A stretch of DNA of 7,196 bases from Desulfobacteraceae bacterium (GTDB lineage Bacteria; Desulfobacterota; Desulfobacteria; Desulfobacterales; Desulfosarcinaceae): positions 1 to 7,196 of the forward strand of contig JALVQM010000050.1 of assembly GCA_027025615.1 (NCBI GenBank), given 5' to 3'. Under the pieces are notes generated by a model. That model had not been told where the DNA came from. It saw nothing but the letters and a program-made list of their open reading frames with translations, and made no database searches. Below, one piece after another: positions 6,350 through 7,196 of the stretch. A program made the position numbers and the translations under genes. Positions within the stretch are counted from its first letter, which is position 1, and every line of letters begins with the position of its first letter.

Positions 6350-6796
6350 ATGAAACGAACCAGTGTTGAAACCGCCGTTGGTGTATTTGTTCTGATCGGC
6401 ATCCTTTGCATCGGCTATCTTACCATCAAGCTGGGCAAAATGGAATTGTTCGGCGGCGATTACTATGAACTTACTGCAAATTTCGATTCTGTCTCAGGGC
6501 TCAAGGCCGGTGCAGACGTTGAATTGGCCGGGGTCCGGATAGGACAGGTCGATTCGATTGAGCTTGACCAGGAAACCGACACGGCAATGGTCAGGCTCAA
6601 AATTCGCAAAGGCGTAAAGATAAGTGATGATGCCATTGCTTCGGTTAAAACTTCCGGCCTGATCGGCGACAAGTACATAAAGATAACTCCCGGTGGTTCC
6701 GAAGACTATCTTCAACCCGGCGACAATATATCTGATACCGAATCGGCCCTGGATATCGAGGAATTGATAAGCAAGTATGTATTCGGAAAGGTATAA
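6350..6796 (+). CDS. mlaD: MlaD-type MCE domain lipid-binding protein
   Basis: This is a membrane-anchored periplasmic MCE protein (148 residues; E. coli MlaD is somewhat longer). One N-terminal helix (about 8-27, TAVGVFVLIGILCIGYLTIK) anchors it in the inner membrane. A single MCE domain spans about 36-115, with YYELTANFDSVSGLKAGADVELAGVRIGQV near its start and SGLIGDKYIKITPG near its end. The C-terminal tail (about 116-148) is short and partly helical (ALDIEELISKYVFG). In the known complex, six MlaD copies form a ring on MlaE that takes lipid from MlaC. The gene lies 41 bases after mlaF and 5 bases before mlaC. The short C-terminal tail is typical of minimal single-MCE proteins and I see no sign of truncation. 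Confidence 0.93.
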   Translation: MKRTSVETAVGVFVLIGILCIGYLTIKLGKMELFGGDYYELTANFDSVSGLKAGADVELAGVRIGQVDSIELDQETDTAMVRLKIRKGVKISDDAIASVKTSGLIGDKYIKITPGGSEDYLQPGDNISDTESALDIEELISKYVFGKV

Positions 6797-6801
6797 CTGC
6801 C

Positions 6802-7196
6802 ATGAAAACCACGATCATGTTGAAAAACTGCAATTTAACAGCTTTGATCCTCAGTGTCGGCATCCTTTTGTGCTCGGCAACCTATCTGCTTGCGGCAGCG
6901 GACGATCCCCTGGAGACCCTTAAAAAACCTATCGATAAGGTTATCCAAATTTTAAATGAACCCCAATACAAAGATCCAGCAAAAAAAGAAGAACAGCGTG
7001 ACAGGCTATGGGAAACGACCCGCGGGCTTTTCGATTTCACCGAGATAAGCCGTCGGGCAGTTGCCAGGCACTGGAAAAAATTCAGCCCTGACCAGAAAAA
7101 GCGTTTTTCAGAGGTGTTTGCCGAATTTCTGGGAAATACCTATATCGACAAGATTCAAAGCGAGTACAACAACGAACGGATCGTTTACGTCGGCCA
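6802..7196 (+). CDS. mlaC: MlaC-type periplasmic phospholipid carrier (3' end outside window)
   Basis: This is the N-terminal 131 residues of a Tol_Tol_Ttg2/MlaC family protein; the frame stays open to the window edge. A signal peptide is visible: basic start MKTTIMLKN, hydrophobic core about 12-30 and an AAA site, with probable cleavage after residue 33. The mature part shows family features: DPLETLKKPIDKVIQILN (35-52), LFDFTEISRRAVARHWKKFSPDQKKRF (76-102) and FAEFLGNTYIDKIQSEY (106-122). MlaC carries phospholipid across the periplasm between the outer-membrane complex and the MlaD ring. The ATG at 6802 has GGAAAGG (6785-6791) 10 bases upstream, inside the end of mlaD. A later ATG (6817) has no site and would shorten the basic end of the signal peptide. 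Confidence 0.93.
   Translation, partial: MKTTIMLKNCNLTALILSVGILLCSATYLLAAADDPLETLKKPIDKVIQILNEPQYKDPAKKEEQRDRLWETTRGLFDFTEISRRAVARHWKKFSPDQKKRFSEVFAEFLGNTYIDKIQSEYNNERIVYVG

Noticed and set aside
6824..6880. Possible lipoprotein signal in mlaC around Cys24
   Set aside because: The residues before the cysteine (ILLC) do not fit a lipobox, while an AAA signal peptidase I site follows the hydrophobic core.

Overview
The window looks like chromosomal DNA of a Gram-negative anaerobe. My best guess is a Desulfobacterota-type sulfate reducer or a relative. The grounds are an Mla lipid-transport operon (so an outer membrane is present) in the order mlaE-mlaF-mlaD-mlaC, a ferredoxin-dependent 2-oxoacid oxidoreductase, and a cysteine-rich DUF6125-type protein of a kind I associate with that phylum. 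The taxonomic call is inference from gene content, not from a marker gene. I see no mobile element, CRISPR array, tRNA or rRNA.

Left part, minus strand (about 1-4509). Read in the direction of transcription, the order is: a DUF6125-like protein (4509 to 3763); 25 bases later a GntR/FCD transcription factor (3737 to 3042); a gene-free stretch of about 420 bases; then a two-gene oxidoreductase operon. That operon holds the alpha subunit (2622 to 1492) and, overlapping it by 17 bases, a beta-gamma fusion subunit (1508 to 204). No ferredoxin-like delta subunit is visible. Just upstream of the alpha-subunit ribosome binding site lies an 18-base perfect palindrome built from two tandem TTTGATCA units. 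It sits next to a promoter with a perfect TTGACA -35 box. This is the layout expected of a repressor operator, and the nearby GntR/FCD protein is the obvious candidate to bind it. Downstream of the fusion gene, two adjacent inverted repeats (106-189) probably mark the transcript end.

Right part, plus strand (about 4640-7196). A near-consensus promoter (TTGACA, 17 bases, TATAAA) drives a tightly packed operon: mlaE (inner-membrane permease), mlaF (ATPase), mlaD (membrane-anchored MCE protein) and mlaC (periplasmic lipid carrier, cut by the window end). Together these form the inner-membrane and periplasmic parts of the system that moves phospholipids between the outer and inner membranes. The 233-base gap 4510-4742 is a divergent promoter region between the two halves.

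The most interesting points are the beta-gamma fusion with altered cofactor motifs, the candidate GntR operator at the oxidoreductase promoter, and an internal duplication in the DUF6125-like protein.
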